A stretch of DNA of 64,000 nucleotides from Actinomadura xylanilytica (GCF_030283145.1 NZ_JASNWE010000005.1:186001-250000); one strand, 5' to 3'. Counted from the stretch's first letter, positions 8,791 to 17,804 are shown. Notes: generated from the sequence alone by a model not told the origin. Program-made: numbers and translations.

Positions 8791-9819
8791 GTGAACGACG
8801 ATCGAAGAGTGCACACCGCATCCCGCCGGACGGTGCTCGGAGGCGCGCTCGGCGCGGCCGGGCTGATCGGGCTCGGCGCCCCCGCCGAGGCGTCGCCGCG
8901 CCGCCGCCTCCGGGTGCTGGTCGCGACGAACGAGCCGTGGGGGACCTACCATGTCGAGCCGCTGCTCGCCGAGGCCGCGCGGCGCGGGGCACGGCTGACC
9001 CAGCTCGTCCCCGACTACACCCAGGCCGGCCCGGACGGCCCGGTGCCGGTCGCGACGCCGCGCCACGCGCCGCCCGCCGACCTGCTGGTGGTGACCGGCG
9101 CCGGGGACTGGCCGCTGGAGTGCGCGGCTCGGTTCCGGCGGCTGCCCCTCGCCGCGAGCTCCCTGGCCTACCTCGGCCCGGCCGAGGCCCCGGGCGCCCG
9201 CCGGCTCCGGCCCCGCCTGCGCGCCGTCACCGCCTCGTCCCCGGCGGAGGGGCGCGCGTTCGCCGGGTACCTCGGCACCCGGCGGCGCCCGCTCGTCGTC
9301 GGCTCCCCGCAGACCGACGACCTGCCGCGCCGTGCGCCCGAGCCCGGGGTGACGCTGGTCGTCACCTCCGTCACCCGTCCCGACGGGACCGGCGGGGCGG
9401 CACCCGGCACGGAGCTGCTCCTGGCGGCGGCCGAGCGGATCCAGGCGTCCGGGCGCCGCGTCCTGGTCGGCCTGCACCCGCGCGAGGACCGGACCCTGTG
9501 GGAGCGGTACGAGATCAGCGACGTCCCGACGCTGCGGGCGGCGGCGCGCGCCGAGGCGGCGATCGGGATCCCCGGGACGGTGTTCCCCCTGATCGCCGCC
9601 CTCGGCACGCCGCTGGTCGGCTGCACCGACCCCGCGCTCACCGTCCCCGGGCACCTGCTGTCGGTCTGCTCGTCCACGATCGCCGACGCCGCCGGCGCGG
9701 TGGACGCCGTCGCCCGCGCCCGCCCGGCGGACGCGGCGACGGTCGCGGACGCCGCGGGCCCGATCGGCGGCTCGGCGCGCCGCCTCCTGGACGCCTGGGC
9801 CAGGACGGCCCGCCGGTAG
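8791..9819 (+). CDS. Tat-exported protein of unknown function
   Basis: This 342-residue protein begins with a twin-arginine signal (ASRRTVLGGALGAAGLIGLG followed by an AEA-type cleavage site). It is therefore probably exported folded. GTG 8791 is preferred to GTG 8782 because TACGGT (8778-8783) ends 7 bases before it, suggesting a leaderless transcript. The mature part has alternating Rossmann-like beta/alpha segments (RVLVATNEPWGTYHVEPLL, LVVTSVTRPDG, VLVGLHPRED, AAIGIPGTVFPLIAALGTPLVG). These loosely recall glycosyltransferase-B or epimerase folds, but no family was recognised. It is convergent with the kinase gene at 9834. Confidence 0.6.
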   Translation: MNDDRRVHTASRRTVLGGALGAAGLIGLGAPAEASPRRRLRVLVATNEPWGTYHVEPLLAEAARRGARLTQLVPDYTQAGPDGPVPVATPRHAPPADLLVVTGAGDWPLECAARFRRLPLAASSLAYLGPAEAPGARRLRPRLRAVTASSPAEGRAFAGYLGTRRRPLVVGSPQTDDLPRRAPEPGVTLVVTSVTRPDGTGGAAPGTELLLAAAERIQASGRRVLVGLHPREDRTLWERYEISDVPTLRAAARAEAAIGIPGTVFPLIAALGTPLVGCTDPALTVPGHLLSVCSSTIADAAGAVDAVARARPADAATVADAAGPIGGSARRLLDAWARTARR

Positions 9820-9833
9820 GGCCGCCCGGCGGG

Positions 9834-11996
9834 TCACCCCTTGGCGGCGTGGACGCCCGCGGAGTCGTACCAGTAGAGGAAGCCGCCCGACGCCGTGACG
9901 CCCCGGGCCCCGGGGGCGTCACGCTTGCGGAGCACCTTCCCGGTCGCCGCCGCGAACGACACCACGCTGTTCCCGCTGGCGAAGTGCACCGCGCCCTCGC
10001 CGAGGGCGGGACGGTCGAAGTCGTTGGCGAGCCCGCCCACGCGCCACCGGTCCTTGCCGGTCGCCAGGTCCAGCGCGTAGAGGGTGTCCTTGGCGAAGCA
10101 GTACGCGAGCCCGCCCGCCACCCCCGGGATCAGGATCTCGGCGTTGCGGCTCGCGCCGGGGAAGGTCCGCTGCCAGCGCAGCTTGCCGTCGGCCGTGCCG
10201 AACGCGTACAGGGCACCGCCCTGGTCGGCCGCGAACACCGTGTCGCCCGCGCCGCCCAGCGCCATGCGGTCACCGCCCCGGGTGGGCTCCGACAGCCACT
10301 TGCGCCTCCCCGCCGGGATGTCGACGGCGTTGATCGCGCCGGAGTCGTCGATGACGTAGTAGACGCCGCCGATGACGACGGGGGCCGCCTTCACCTCGCC
10401 CGACCCTCCGGGCGGGAGGTCGAAGCGCCACCGCGCCTGCCCGGTCGCGAGGTCGACCCCGAGGACCCGCCCGTCCTCGGTGGCGCACACGACCGAGCCG
10501 AGGACCGCCACCGGGTCGGCCTTCAGCGGCCCTCCGGTGTTGAACGTCCACCGCTGCGCGCCGGTGACGGCGTCGTGGGCGTTGAGCGCGTTGCCCTGCC
10601 TGACGGTGGTGAACACCAGGCCGGCCGCGGCCGGCGGGGTGGCGTCGACCTGGTCGAACGCGCCCGGAGCCGTCCAGGGGGACGAGCCGGTCCGCAGGTC
10701 GATCGCCTTGAGGGAGATCGAGCCGGGCAGGTAGGCGAGCTGCCCGGCGATGGTCAGGTGCATCGGGACGACCGGGTTCGGCCGCGTCATCCCGTCGGCG
10801 GTCCAGCGCAGCGCCCCGGTGCGGCGGTCCACCGCGACCAGCCTCCTCGTCGGGCCGCCCGTGCTGCGGACGGCGACGAACACCAGGTCGCCGGCCGCGA
10901 GCGGCCCGGCGATGGGCGCGCTCGGCGGCCGGAACGTCCATTCGCCCTTGGGGGCCGCGTCGGCCGGCCGGTCGCGGAGGACCAGCACCGCGGCGCTCGC
11001 GGCGCCGGCGACTCCGGTGACGGCCGCGGCGGCGAGGGCGGCCCGGAGCAGCCCGCGCCTGCCGACCGCGGGCCGGCCGTCCCCGCGTCCGCCGGCCGCG
11101 TGCTCGGCGAGTGGCGGGGGCACCTGGGGCGGCCGGGTGATCTCGGTCGCGACCGCTTGGGGCAGCCAGCCGACGCCGTGTGGGGCGGCGGGCGCGAGTT
11201 CGGCCAGCCACCGTAGGACGTCGGCGATGGCGGGGCGTTTGGCCGGGTCCTTCTCCATGCAGGCGGCGATGACCGCGCGTAGCTTCAGGTCGGCGATGCC
11301 GTTCAGGCGGGGTGGTTCGTGGACGACCCGGTAGATCAGTTCGGGTACCGTGCCGCCGCCGAAGGGCGCCTCCCCGGTCGAGGCGAAGATCAGCACGCCG
11401 CCGAGGGAAAACACGTCGCCGGGCGCCCCGCTGCCGGTGCCGAGTGCCTGTTCGGGGGGGAGGAAGCCGGGTGAGCCGAGGGCGGTGCCGGTCCGGGTCA
11501 CCGTGCCGGCGTCGGCGGCGCGGGCGATGCCGAAGTCGATCACTCGGGCGCCGTCGGGGGTGAGGAGCACGTTGGAGGGTTTGAGGTCGCGGTGCACCAC
11601 GCCCGCCCGGTGGATCCCGACCAGGGCCTCGGCGAGCCCGGCGGCCAGCGACCGTACCGAGGCGGGTGGCAGTGGCCCGTACCGGTCGACCGTGGCCTGG
11701 AGCGAGTGGCCGGGCAGGTAGGTGGTGACCAGCCAGGGCCGCTGCGCGTCGGGGTCGGCGTCGATCAGCGGCGCGGTGAACGCGCCGCCGACTGCCCGCG
11801 CCGCCGCGACCTCCCGGGCGAACCGCACCCGGAAGTCGGGGTCGCCGGCCAGTTCGTCGTGCACCAGCTTGATGGCGACGCTGCGGCCCGAGGCCGAGCG
11901 GCCGAGGAACACCTGGCCCATACCACCCGACCCCAGCCGGGCCAGCACCTGGTAATCGCCGACCCGCCGCGGGTCGGTCGGACGCGAAGCCTCCAC
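9834..11996 (-). CDS. Ser/Thr protein kinase with PQQ-type beta-propeller domain
   Basis: This 720-residue protein has a Hanks-type kinase domain at about residues 10-270: glycine loop ARLGSGGMGQVFLG, lysine in VAIKLVH, catalytic loop VHRDLKPSNVLL and metal site IDFGIARA. A single membrane span follows (about 310-335). The C-terminal domain (about 345-720) has repeats of the TGxxxW type, such as TGALRW and TGAQRW, characteristic of PQQ-like beta-propellers. It is probably a membrane receptor kinase with an extracellular propeller. The start is GTG, 1 bp after the stop of the paralogous kinase upstream, so the two form an operon. Confidence 0.9.
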   Translation of the reverse strand: MEASRPTDPRRVGDYQVLARLGSGGMGQVFLGRSASGRSVAIKLVHDELAGDPDFRVRFAREVAAARAVGGAFTAPLIDADPDAQRPWLVTTYLPGHSLQATVDRYGPLPPASVRSLAAGLAEALVGIHRAGVVHRDLKPSNVLLTPDGARVIDFGIARAADAGTVTRTGTALGSPGFLPPEQALGTGSGAPGDVFSLGGVLIFASTGEAPFGGGTVPELIYRVVHEPPRLNGIADLKLRAVIAACMEKDPAKRPAIADVLRWLAELAPAAPHGVGWLPQAVATEITRPPQVPPPLAEHAAGGRGDGRPAVGRRGLLRAALAAAAVTGVAGAASAAVLVLRDRPADAAPKGEWTFRPPSAPIAGPLAAGDLVFVAVRSTGGPTRRLVAVDRRTGALRWTADGMTRPNPVVPMHLTIAGQLAYLPGSISLKAIDLRTGSSPWTAPGAFDQVDATPPAAAGLVFTTVRQGNALNAHDAVTGAQRWTFNTGGPLKADPVAVLGSVVCATEDGRVLGVDLATGQARWRFDLPPGGSGEVKAAPVVIGGVYYVIDDSGAINAVDIPAGRRKWLSEPTRGGDRMALGGAGDTVFAADQGGALYAFGTADGKLRWQRTFPGASRNAEILIPGVAGGLAYCFAKDTLYALDLATGKDRWRVGGLANDFDRPALGEGAVHFASGNSVVSFAAATGKVLRKRDAPGARGVTASGGFLYWYDSAGVHAAKG

Positions 11997-11997
11997 T

Positions 11998-14055
11998 TCA
12001 GGCCCCCTTCACAGTGAAAGCGTGGACGCCGCCGTCTTCGCAGGCGACGTAGTACGAGCCGGCGGCCGAGGCGTCCCCACGGACCCGGGAGCCGAGGGCC
12101 GCTCGCCAGCGGATGTGGCCGGTGACGATCTGGATGCCCACCGCGTCCTCGTCCACGGTGAGGCAGAGCATGCCGTCGGCGGCCCACGGGCGGCCGATCT
12201 CCTTGCCGGCGGTCGGGCAGAGCCAGCGGACGGCGCCGTTCGCGGCGTCCAGCGCGGCGATGTTCGCGCTCCCGTCGGCGACGTAGACGGCCTGCCCCGC
12301 CAGCGTCGGCAGCCCGACCGAGGCGCCGCCGGCATAGGTCCACAGCTCCTTGCCGGTCTTGGCGTCGAGAGCGTGCAAGGTCCCCTTCGCGTCGGGGAAG
12401 AACACCCGTCCGCCCCCGGCCGCCGGAGCCCGCGCGGCGGACGGACGGCCGCCGCCGCCCTTCCAGTGCCAGCGGGTCGCCCCGGACGCGGCGTTCAGCG
12501 CATACAGGCCGTCCTGCGTGTCGACGAAGACCGTGCCCGCGTCGAAGCACGGCGTGGAGGTGAGCACGCCGCCGATGGGACGCTGCCATCGCGCCTTCCC
12601 GGTCGCCGCGTCCACGGCGTGGAATCCGTCGCCCGAGCCCACGAAGACGAGGCCGCCGCCCACCGTGGGCGTCCGGACGTCGTGGGACATCGGTGCCCGC
12701 CACCGCTCCGCGCCCGTCGCCGCGTCGAACGCGTACAGCGGTCCGCGCTCGTCGGCCCAGCCCGCGTAGAAGGCGCCGCCCGACGCCACAGGCTGCCGCC
12801 AGGTGGCGGCGCCCGCGCCCCGGCCGCCGGTTCGGTGCCCCCAGCGGCGCTTCCCGTCACCGGTCTTGAGGCCGATGAGGTTCCCCTGGTCGCCGCCCAC
12901 GCACATGGTGTCGCCCGCGACCGTCAGCCCGCTGTAGGGGTCGACGCCGGCATCGCGCTTCCACAGTCGCTTGCCCTTTGTGGGCACGGGGATCACCGCC
13001 GCCGCCGGTGTCGGAGTGTTCCCGGCCGGCGGCGGGGGAGTGGGGACGGTCTTGCGCGCATCGCCCGACCGGGCGAACGCGACGGCCGTCGCGGAGCCGC
13101 CCCCAAGAACGGCCACGGCCCCGAGCCCGGCCAGCAGCAACGTGCGCCTACCCGGCCCCCGCGACGGGACGGCGCCCTCCGACCGGCTGATGCCCTCGGC
13201 AACCGGATCCGGCAGCCAGCCGGTGCCCTGCAACGCCTCAGGACCGGGCGCCCGCGCCGCCAGCCGGGGAAGCAACCAACGCGGACTGGGCCGCTTGGCC
13301 GGATCCTTCACCAGACAAGCCGCGATGAGCGAACGCAACTCCGGATCGGTGACGCCGCCCAGCATCGGCTCGTCGTGGACGACCCGGTAGATCAGCGCCT
13401 CGGCGCCGCCCGCCCGCCCGAACGGGCTCTGGCCCGTCGCGGCGAAGGTGAGGACGGAGCCGAGTGCGAACACGTCGCCGGGCGGGCCGGTCGTGCCGCC
13501 CACCGCCTGCTCCGGCGCGAGGAACCCCGGCGAGCCCATCACCGTTCCGGCCTGGGTGATGCCCGCCGTGTCGGACGCGTGCGCGATGCCGAAGTCGATC
13601 AGCCGGGGACCGTCCGGAGCGAGCATCACATTGCCCGGCTTGAGGTCACGGTGCACGATCCCGGCCTGATGCACCGACACCAGCGCCTCGGCCAGGCTCG
13701 CCCCCAGACCGAACACCGCCGGAACAGGAAACGGCCCCCATGCCTTGACCGCCTCATTCAGCGACATCCCCGGCAGATACCCCGTCACCAGCCACGGCGT
13801 CGCCGCCTCCGGATCGGCGTCGATCACCGGCGCGGTGAACGCACCGCTCACCGCCCGCGCCGCGGTCACCTCACGAGCGAACCTGCTGCGGAACGACGGC
13901 TCCTGGGCCTGCTGCGCATGGATCACCTTGATCGCCACCGGCAGCCCCGACGGCGACGTCCCGTAATACACCGTGCCCATACCGCCCGCACCCAGCCGGC
14001 CGAGTACCCGGTACCCCCCGACCCACCGGGGATCCTCCGTCATCAGCCGATCCAT
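11998..14055 (-). CDS. Ser/Thr protein kinase with PQQ-type beta-propeller domain (paralogue)
   Basis: This 685-residue kinase has the same architecture as its downstream neighbour. The kinase domain has glycine loop GRLGAGGMGTVYYG, VAIKVIH, VHRDLKPGNVML and IDFGIAHA. A span lies near residues 305-325, then a Pro-rich linker and a propeller with TGDGKRRW and TGAERW repeats. All catalytic residues are present. GGAGAGG 5-6 bases before the ATG at 14055 supports that start. It is the first gene of the two-kinase operon. An imperfect 24-bp inverted repeat (14127-14150) lies about 72 bp upstream. The pair looks like a local duplication that has since diverged. Confidence 0.9.
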   Translation of the reverse strand: MDRLMTEDPRWVGGYRVLGRLGAGGMGTVYYGTSPSGLPVAIKVIHAQQAQEPSFRSRFAREVTAARAVSGAFTAPVIDADPEAATPWLVTGYLPGMSLNEAVKAWGPFPVPAVFGLGASLAEALVSVHQAGIVHRDLKPGNVMLAPDGPRLIDFGIAHASDTAGITQAGTVMGSPGFLAPEQAVGGTTGPPGDVFALGSVLTFAATGQSPFGRAGGAEALIYRVVHDEPMLGGVTDPELRSLIAACLVKDPAKRPSPRWLLPRLAARAPGPEALQGTGWLPDPVAEGISRSEGAVPSRGPGRRTLLLAGLGAVAVLGGGSATAVAFARSGDARKTVPTPPPPAGNTPTPAAAVIPVPTKGKRLWKRDAGVDPYSGLTVAGDTMCVGGDQGNLIGLKTGDGKRRWGHRTGGRGAGAATWRQPVASGGAFYAGWADERGPLYAFDAATGAERWRAPMSHDVRTPTVGGGLVFVGSGDGFHAVDAATGKARWQRPIGGVLTSTPCFDAGTVFVDTQDGLYALNAASGATRWHWKGGGGRPSAARAPAAGGGRVFFPDAKGTLHALDAKTGKELWTYAGGASVGLPTLAGQAVYVADGSANIAALDAANGAVRWLCPTAGKEIGRPWAADGMLCLTVDEDAVGIQIVTGHIRWRAALGSRVRGDASAAGSYYVACEDGGVHAFTVKGA

Positions 14056-14485
14056 CGCATCCTCTCCGGGCAGGGTGACCTCCCCGCAGCCCGGACGGGC
14101 GGCGGGAGCAAGAGATCATCCCGCGTCGCGTTATCGATCCGATAAACGCGGCGTTGAAGAGGCCTGTACCGCCACGTCCGGGGGAGTCGACCAGGGAGCC
14201 ACCCACCTGCACAGACAAGGGAAGAGAGCAGGGGAACCGTCCGGGACGGTCCGGCCGGGTCGGCGCACACCGACCGGCGCGGGCTCCCCGAACGGGCTCC
14301 CCGGCGCCCTTCCCCTCTGTCGGCCTCTGAGTGCCCGACCGGGGTGGCTGCCGCCATGTGAGGGCCGCGGCCTCCTCTTCGGAGAGCTGCCCCTCGTCGC
14401 GTTTTGGAGCATTGGATCCGCGAACCTGGTCTTGCTCGGTGGCATCCAACCAGGGCACCGCTGCGAGCCATCCGGGAGGAAGTTG
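14056..14485. other. 430-bp intergenic region with inverted repeat
   Basis: This region separates the divergent kinase operon and the small membrane-protein gene. No credible gene is seen. At 14127-14150 the arms CGCGTTATCG and CGATAAACGCG form an imperfect inverted repeat with a one-base bulge. It is the best candidate for a regulatory site here. Confidence 0.4.
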
Positions 14486-14968
14486 ATGCATTCCATGTTC
14501 CGCGAGCGCTTTTGTCAGGGTTCCGTGCGTCCTTCCAGTATTACGCTCGCGTTCGGAGTCATGCTGGCGGCCGCTGGCCTGACCGCCTTTGGATTGCACT
14601 TGAAATTGGTTGATCTGTACATCGGCGCCCCTGTTCGGGGATTCAAACTCGTCGACATGGCCTTCCTTCTGATGGAGATCGGCCTGTGGTGCCTCATTGC
14701 TGTTCATGCACGTCAAGGCCGCTCCTATGTCCGTATCGCCGCCGGCGTCCTGTTCGGTCTGTTCACCGTGTCGACGGCCTTCGTCGTCATCACGATCGTC
14801 TCCAACGCGGTCTCCAAGTACGACTATGGGACGAAGTCCTACATCAACCACGGCATCGCCATTCTCACCTGGGCCTGCGGTCTGATCGCCCTTATCCTGA
14901 TATGGAAGCGGGATTCGAGGGAATTCCTCACCGCCTCCACATCGCCGGCCGACCCCAGAGCCTCTTGA
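14486..14968 (+). CDS. Four-span integral membrane protein of unknown function
   Basis: This 160-residue protein has four hydrophobic segments at about residues 17-38, 57-75, 82-105 and 118-138, and ends in charged residues. GGGAGGA (14474-14480) lies 5 bases before ATG 14486, which decides the start; the open frame upstream is non-coding. No family was recognised. Codon usage is less GC-rich than in neighbouring genes (for example TTGAAATTGGTT within the first spans), a possible sign of recent acquisition. A hairpin at 15001-15033 may end its transcript. Confidence 0.65.
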   Translation: MHSMFRERFCQGSVRPSSITLAFGVMLAAAGLTAFGLHLKLVDLYIGAPVRGFKLVDMAFLLMEIGLWCLIAVHARQGRSYVRIAAGVLFGLFTVSTAFVVITIVSNAVSKYDYGTKSYINHGIAILTWACGLIALILIWKRDSREFLTASTSPADPRAS

Positions 14969-15000
14969 TGTGCTCGAGGAGGTCGACACTCCCGAGTGGG

Positions 15001-15033
15001 GGCGGGGGTCTCGCTACAGCCAAAACCCCCGCC
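15001..15033 (+). terminator. GC-rich hairpin, possible terminator
   Basis: A perfect 9-bp stem, GGCGGGGGT (15001-15009) and ACCCCCGCC (15025-15033), lies 32 bp after the small membrane-protein gene. There is no T-tract, so termination is inferred from position and stem strength only. Confidence 0.45.
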
Positions 15034-15113
15034 TCGATCTCCGCAGCCCGGCCCCGCGCCCCAGGGCGGCGCCGAGCCTCCCGCTGGCCAGGGCCATCGC
15101 CACCGGTCACCTC

Positions 15114-15155
15114 TTGACCGTACCCAGATGTGGAATATCATCGCCATATGGTGAT
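15114..15155 (+). promoter_or_regulatory. Promoter and ArsR-type operator of the metal-efflux operon
   Basis: A -35 TTGACC (15114-15119) and a -10 TATCAT (15136-15141) are 16 bp apart. Transcription would then start at about 15148, the A of the ATG. The imperfect palindrome ATCGCCATATGGTGAT (15140-15155, 14 of 16 positions symmetric) straddles that start point. This is where an ArsR/SmtB repressor would block transcription. Confidence 0.6.
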
Positions 15156-15564
15156 TGATTCCGATTGTAGAATGACCTCGCTGGACGGGCTCGCGCCCGC
15201 CGCGGCGCTGTTCCACTCGCTGGCCGACCCGGTGCGGTTGTCGATCGTGCAGCGGCTGGCGTGCGGCGAGGCGCGGGTGGTGGACCTGACCCGCGAGCTG
15301 GGGCTGGCGCAGTCGACGGTGTCCAAGCATCTGGGGTGCCTGCGCGGCTGCAGGCTGGTGGACTACCGGGCCGAGGGGCGCCAGTCGTTCTACTTCATCG
15401 CCGCCCCGCAGTTGCCGGACCTGCTGCGCTCGGCCGAGCAGTTGCTGGCCGCGACCGACCGGGCGGTGGCGCTGTGCCCCACCTACGGCACCGCCACTAC
15501 CTCCACCGGCAGCGCCGAAGGCAGGGCCGCAGCGGTCGGCGACCCGGCGCGGGTGAGGTCGTGA
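15148..15564 (+). CDS. CmtR-like ArsR-family metal-sensing repressor
   Basis: This 138-residue winged-helix protein has its helix-turn-helix in DLTRELGLAQSTVSKHL. The CLRGC motif just after the recognition helix, plus a C-terminal cysteine in ALCPTYG, are the positions that bind Cd(II)/Pb(II) in mycobacterial CmtR. Metal sensing is therefore likely, although the exact metal is inference. The end overlaps the CDF exporter by 4 bp, so it should autoregulate and control export. ATG 15148 is chosen because the promoter places the transcript start there; a second in-frame ATG at 15172 is also possible. Confidence 0.85.
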   Translation: MVIDSDCRMTSLDGLAPAAALFHSLADPVRLSIVQRLACGEARVVDLTRELGLAQSTVSKHLGCLRGCRLVDYRAEGRQSFYFIAAPQLPDLLRSAEQLLAATDRAVALCPTYGTATTSTGSAEGRAAAVGDPARVRS

Positions 15565-16346
15565 CGGCGGTGACGGCGGGGCCGTCCGCGCGGCGGCGGG
15601 ACGTGCTGGCACGGCGGGTGCGGTGGCTGGTGGCCGCGACCATCACCTACAACGTGGTCGAGGCCGTGGTGGCGATCACGGCGGGGAGTGTCGCGTCGTC
15701 GGCGGCGCTGGTGGCGTTCGGGCTGGACTCGGTGATCGAGGTCGCCTCGGCGGCGGCGGTCGCCTGGCAGTTCTCCGCGCGCGACCCCGACCTGGTGGAG
15801 CGGCGGGAGAAGCGGGCGCTGCGGATCATCGCGGTGTCGTTCTTCGCGCTGGCCGCCTACGTCGGCGTCGACGCGGTGCGCGGCCTGGCCGCCGGCGGCG
15901 GCGAAGCCGGGCACTCCACGCCGGGACTGGTGCTGGCCGCCCTCAGCCTGGCGATCATGCCGTTCCTGTCGCACGCTCAGCGCCGCGCCGGCCGCGAGCT
16001 CGGATCGGCCAGCGCGGTCGCCGACTCCAAGCAGACCCTGCTGTGCACCTACCTTTCGGGCGTGCTGCTACTCGGGCTGGCGGTCAACAGCCTGTTCGGC
16101 TGGTCCTGGGCCGATCCGATCGCCGCGCTGGTCATCGCCGCCGTCGCGGTCAAGGAAGGCCGCCAGGCCTGGCGCGGCGACACCTGCTGCGCCCTTCCCC
16201 AACCCGTTCCCGGCTCTGCCCCTCACCGTGTCCCTCGCCCGGTTCCCCACGGCCGGGACGCCGCGACTGCCTGTGGTTCCGTCGACGCCCCCGACCGGGC
16301 CGGTGCCTGCGCGACGTGCGCGCCCGGCTGCGCCTGCTGCTCCTGA
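15561..16346 (+). CDS. Cation diffusion facilitator (CDF) metal exporter
   Basis: This 261-residue membrane transporter would export divalent metal ions by proton antiport. Spans are visible at about residues 18-37, 43-65, 88-106, 123-139 and 158-195. Metal-site candidates include ALVAFGLDSVIE and the later ADSKQTLL segment. The start GTG overlaps the repressor stop (GTGA). After the usual family end (WRGDTCC) the frame continues for about 55 residues into a Cys-rich tail with six cysteines in the last 18 or so residues. That tail has weaker codon bias, so it may be genuine or read-through into a fragment of another gene. Confidence 0.85.
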   Translation: MTAVTAGPSARRRDVLARRVRWLVAATITYNVVEAVVAITAGSVASSAALVAFGLDSVIEVASAAAVAWQFSARDPDLVERREKRALRIIAVSFFALAAYVGVDAVRGLAAGGGEAGHSTPGLVLAALSLAIMPFLSHAQRRAGRELGSASAVADSKQTLLCTYLSGVLLLGLAVNSLFGWSWADPIAALVIAAVAVKEGRQAWRGDTCCALPQPVPGSAPHRVPRPVPHGRDAATACGSVDAPDRAGACATCAPGCACCS

Positions 16347-16442
16347 CCGAGGCCACCGACCGCGACCCCCTCCGAGAGATGATCTTCCGCGCGATGCCCG
16401 CCCCCGTGCGAGCGGCCCACGCCGCCGAGATGCCGGCGTCGG

Positions 16443-17660
16443 CTAAGCCGCCGCCCGCACGGCGAGTTGCTGCAACTCGGCGGTGCACATCATCAGCCTG
16501 CGTGTCGGAAGGTGCTGCACGTAGTGGTCCAGGTCGACGCCCAGCGCGAACACGTGCACCGGGACCCTGGCGTCGCGGCCGGACCCGACGGCTTCGCGCA
16601 GTGCGGCCAGGACGGCCGGATGCCGTGTCTGGTAGACGGAGGAGACCAGGTGGTTGCCTCGGTCGGCGGCGAGGTAGAACTGGATCAGGTCCTTGGTGCC
16701 GACGAACAGCTCGCTGGCTCCAGCGGCGCAGAACTCGGCTGCTGAATGCACGGCGGCCGGCGTCTCGACGAAGACGCCGAGCGGGGTGTCGTCCCCCAAG
16801 CCGAGGAACTGCCGCAGGCGCAGGAACTCGTCCCGGTCGTTGATGAACGGGACCGCGAAGCTCAACCGGTCCGCGTCGGCGCCCAGGCGTTCCCGCACGT
16901 GGGTGCGCAGCGCCTGGAAGGCATGCGGGTAGTGGCGCTCGTGCAGCAGCCATCTGGCGCCGTGGCGGCCGAGTTCGGGGTTCGGCTCGTCGTCCACGCG
17001 GACGCCGGTCGTGATCTTGGCGGCGTCGTCCGAGCGGAGGTCGAGCAGTCTCATGATCAGGCGCTGGCCGGGGAGGAGCTCGTCCACCATCGAGCACAGC
17101 TCCGAGGCGACGGCGGCGCCGTACCGCTCGGCCTCGCGCACCCCCGCCCGGAGCGCGTCGATCGGGCTCAGGGCGGCGGAGAAGCAGAGGAACTCCTCGC
17201 GGATGAAGAACGAGTCCGCGTGCTCGACGCGCGGTGCGAGAGCGTTCGTCGACCGGATGTCGGTGGCGTCGGCGATGACCACGCAGATGGACTCGATGTC
17301 GCCGAAGGTCGCGGCGGGGGGCTCCGGCGCCCGCATCACGGGTTCGGCACCGCCGAGGACGACCGACTCGCGATCGAGTAGAAGGGTGACCTCGTCGTCG
17401 AGCGCATCCAGCTCGGACGGGTCGATCCGAAGGACGGGGATTCCGCGCGAACGGCAGAGGGACTGCATATGGCCGGTCCGGCCGCCTCTCGCGCAGATCA
17501 CCGCGGAACAGCCGACGATGGCCTCGTAGAGTTCGGGGCCGAGCGCATCCACCACCAGAATGGCACCGTCGACCGGCTTCCCGCTGCGATTGCAGGGGCC
17601 GCGAACAGACCGCTTGTGCGAATCGACGAGCAATACCCCTGGTACTTCGCGAAGGCTCAC
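16443..17660 (-). CDS. PTS enzyme I-like PEP-utilising protein lacking the HPr-binding domain
   Basis: This 405-residue protein combines a swivelling phosphohistidine domain (about 1-110) with a PEP-binding TIM barrel (about 120-400). The histidine motif reads GGRTGH where enzyme I has GGRTSH. The barrel keeps MRLLDLRSDD, the arginine region near NPELGRHGAR, FVETPAA (metal-binding Glu) and GTKDLIQFYLAADRGN. The cysteine acid/base of enzyme I (GMCGE) is absent: the equivalent strand is PVHVFALG. GTG 17660 is chosen because GAGAGAGGA sits 6 bases before it. It is downstream of the flavoprotein gene at 17805 with a 144-bp gap. The role is unknown; phosphoryl transfer is uncertain. Confidence 0.7.
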   Translation of the reverse strand: MSLREVPGVLLVDSHKRSVRGPCNRSGKPVDGAILVVDALGPELYEAIVGCSAVICARGGRTGHMQSLCRSRGIPVLRIDPSELDALDDEVTLLLDRESVVLGGAEPVMRAPEPPAATFGDIESICVVIADATDIRSTNALAPRVEHADSFFIREEFLCFSAALSPIDALRAGVREAERYGAAVASELCSMVDELLPGQRLIMRLLDLRSDDAAKITTGVRVDDEPNPELGRHGARWLLHERHYPHAFQALRTHVRERLGADADRLSFAVPFINDRDEFLRLRQFLGLGDDTPLGVFVETPAAVHSAAEFCAAGASELFVGTKDLIQFYLAADRGNHLVSSVYQTRHPAVLAALREAVGSGRDARVPVHVFALGVDLDHYVQHLPTRRLMMCTAELQQLAVRAAA

Positions 17661-17804
17661 GGGCGTCCTCTCTCTCACCAGTTCCCGGGTGGCTGGTCCG
17701 GGGCCGGTTCGACGCGGTCCGCGATCCGTCTCATCCGGGCAGAGCATGGTTAGAGGCTGGCAGCCGTCGAGACGGCGACGCACCTTCTCGAATGCCAACG
17801 TGGA

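Noticed and set aside
6934..9837. 967-residue minus-strand frame that includes the permease
   Set aside because: Only the last 371 residues are protein-like. The first part is the antisense of the TetR and Tat-protein genes and crosses the operator DNA.
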